Below are positions 5,286 through 5,576 of a DNA stretch of 5,576 bases, piece by piece. The position numbers and the translations under genes are program-made. The stretch covers positions 1-5,576 of the forward strand of contig DASYAN010000507.1 in assembly GCA_036501345.1 (NCBI GenBank), written 5' to 3'. The notes beneath the pieces were generated by a model. That model had not been told where the DNA came from. It worked only from the letters and a program-made list of their open reading frames with translations, and ran no database searches. Source of the stretch: DASYAN01 sp036501345 (GTDB lineage: Bacteria; Chloroflexota; Ktedonobacteria; Ktedonobacterales; Ktedonobacteraceae). Position 1 is the stretch's first letter; each line of letters begins with the position of its first letter.

Positions 5286-5576
5286 ATGAATACAACAGCT
5301 GTAAGAGCGGCGATCCGTGATCGCATCGATCCAGTACTTGAGACATTGATCACAAGAGAGCTTATTGAACAGGGTGGACCTTCCATCTTCCCCGGCTTGC
5401 AGCAGCAACAGCAGCAGCCGGTAGCACAGTTGGCGGCTATTGTTCCTGCAGTCATTGCAGCAATCACTAGCCAGCAACAACAGCAGCAGATTCCGGTTCA
5501 GCAGCAGCAATCACCAATTGCATCCCTGCTTCCAATCCTGCTCACCACACTGACACAGCACCAGCAGCAAGTTCCT
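5286..5576 (+). CDS. Glutamine-rich protein of unknown function, 3' partial
   Basis: ATG 5286 is preceded by AAAGGAGATGAT (5269-5280), almost the full complement of the 16S rRNA 3' end, with about 10 nt from GGAG to the ATG. The frame stays open for 97 codons to the right edge. Residues 1-38 are a mixed, charged, probably helical segment (VRAAIRDRIDPVLETLITRELIEQG). After that, glutamine tracts at 39-44, 63-68, 72-75 and 93-95 alternate with hydrophobic Pro/Ala/Ile/Leu segments (45-62 and 76-90). Gln makes up 22 of the 97 residues, written with mixed CAG and CAA. There is no N-terminal signal peptide, and the hydrophobic parts contain Pro and Gln, so membrane insertion is uncertain. I do not recognise the family. 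Low-complexity assembly or structural proteins are possible, without direct support. Antisense frames here reading poly-Cys or poly-Leu are shadows of the Gln codons. Confidence 0.8.
   Translation, partial: MNTTAVRAAIRDRIDPVLETLITRELIEQGGPSIFPGLQQQQQQPVAQLAAIVPAVIAAITSQQQQQQIPVQQQQSPIASLLPILLTTLTQHQQQVP

Noticed and set aside
5267..5510. Two - strand frames with poly-Cys and poly-Leu runs
   Set aside because: They are reverse readings of the CAG/CAA tracts of the + strand gene, which has a far better start signal.
5402..5570. CAG/CAA runs as a CRISPR array or microsatellite element
   Set aside because: The runs are irregular, in frame and part of an open coding region, with no repeat-spacer periodicity.

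Overview
The window looks like ordinary bacterial chromosome with compact genes, all on the + strand. No gene is supported on the - strand. The combination of a bacterial Roco-type GTPase, a chromosomal HNH protein, a GH57/DUF3536 enzyme and a Gln-rich hypothetical, with roughly balanced base composition, suggests Chloroflexota, perhaps a Ktedonobacteria-like lineage. That placement is an inference from gene content; no marker gene fixes it.

Layout. Bases 2-1966 hold the 3' part of a Roco protein gene: the end of the Roc GTPase domain, the COR domain and a Cys-containing C-terminal region. Its 5' end lies outside the window. Bases 1967-2648 contain no large gene but are dense in signals: a sigma70-type promoter, an inverted repeat, a complete tRNA-Pro(CGG) with encoded CCA (2162-2239), a second promoter with a dyad inside its spacer, a possible 60-codon ORF with a well-placed Shine-Dalgarno sequence, and a GC-rich stretch whose ends can pair over about 140 nt. 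Then come an HNH endonuclease-family gene (2649-3194), a long hairpin without a T-tract, a GH57-type enzyme gene with a DUF3536 tail (3386-4858) and a strong intrinsic terminator (4874-4922). A 363-bp gap follows, ending in a 20-bp perfect palindrome. The last feature starts at 5286: a gene with a near-ideal ribosome binding site encoding a glutamine-rich protein that runs off the right edge.

The genes do not form an obvious single pathway. The Roco protein, tRNA, HNH protein and GH57 enzyme each appear to be their own transcription unit, separated by promoter-like or hairpin sequences. The parts most worth a second look are the structured, promoter-led region between the tRNA and the HNH gene, and the Gln-rich open-ended gene at the right edge. 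I see no CRISPR array, transposase, toxin-antitoxin pair or other named mobile or defence cassette. Calling the tRNA-HNH interval a new RNA-guided system would go beyond the evidence.
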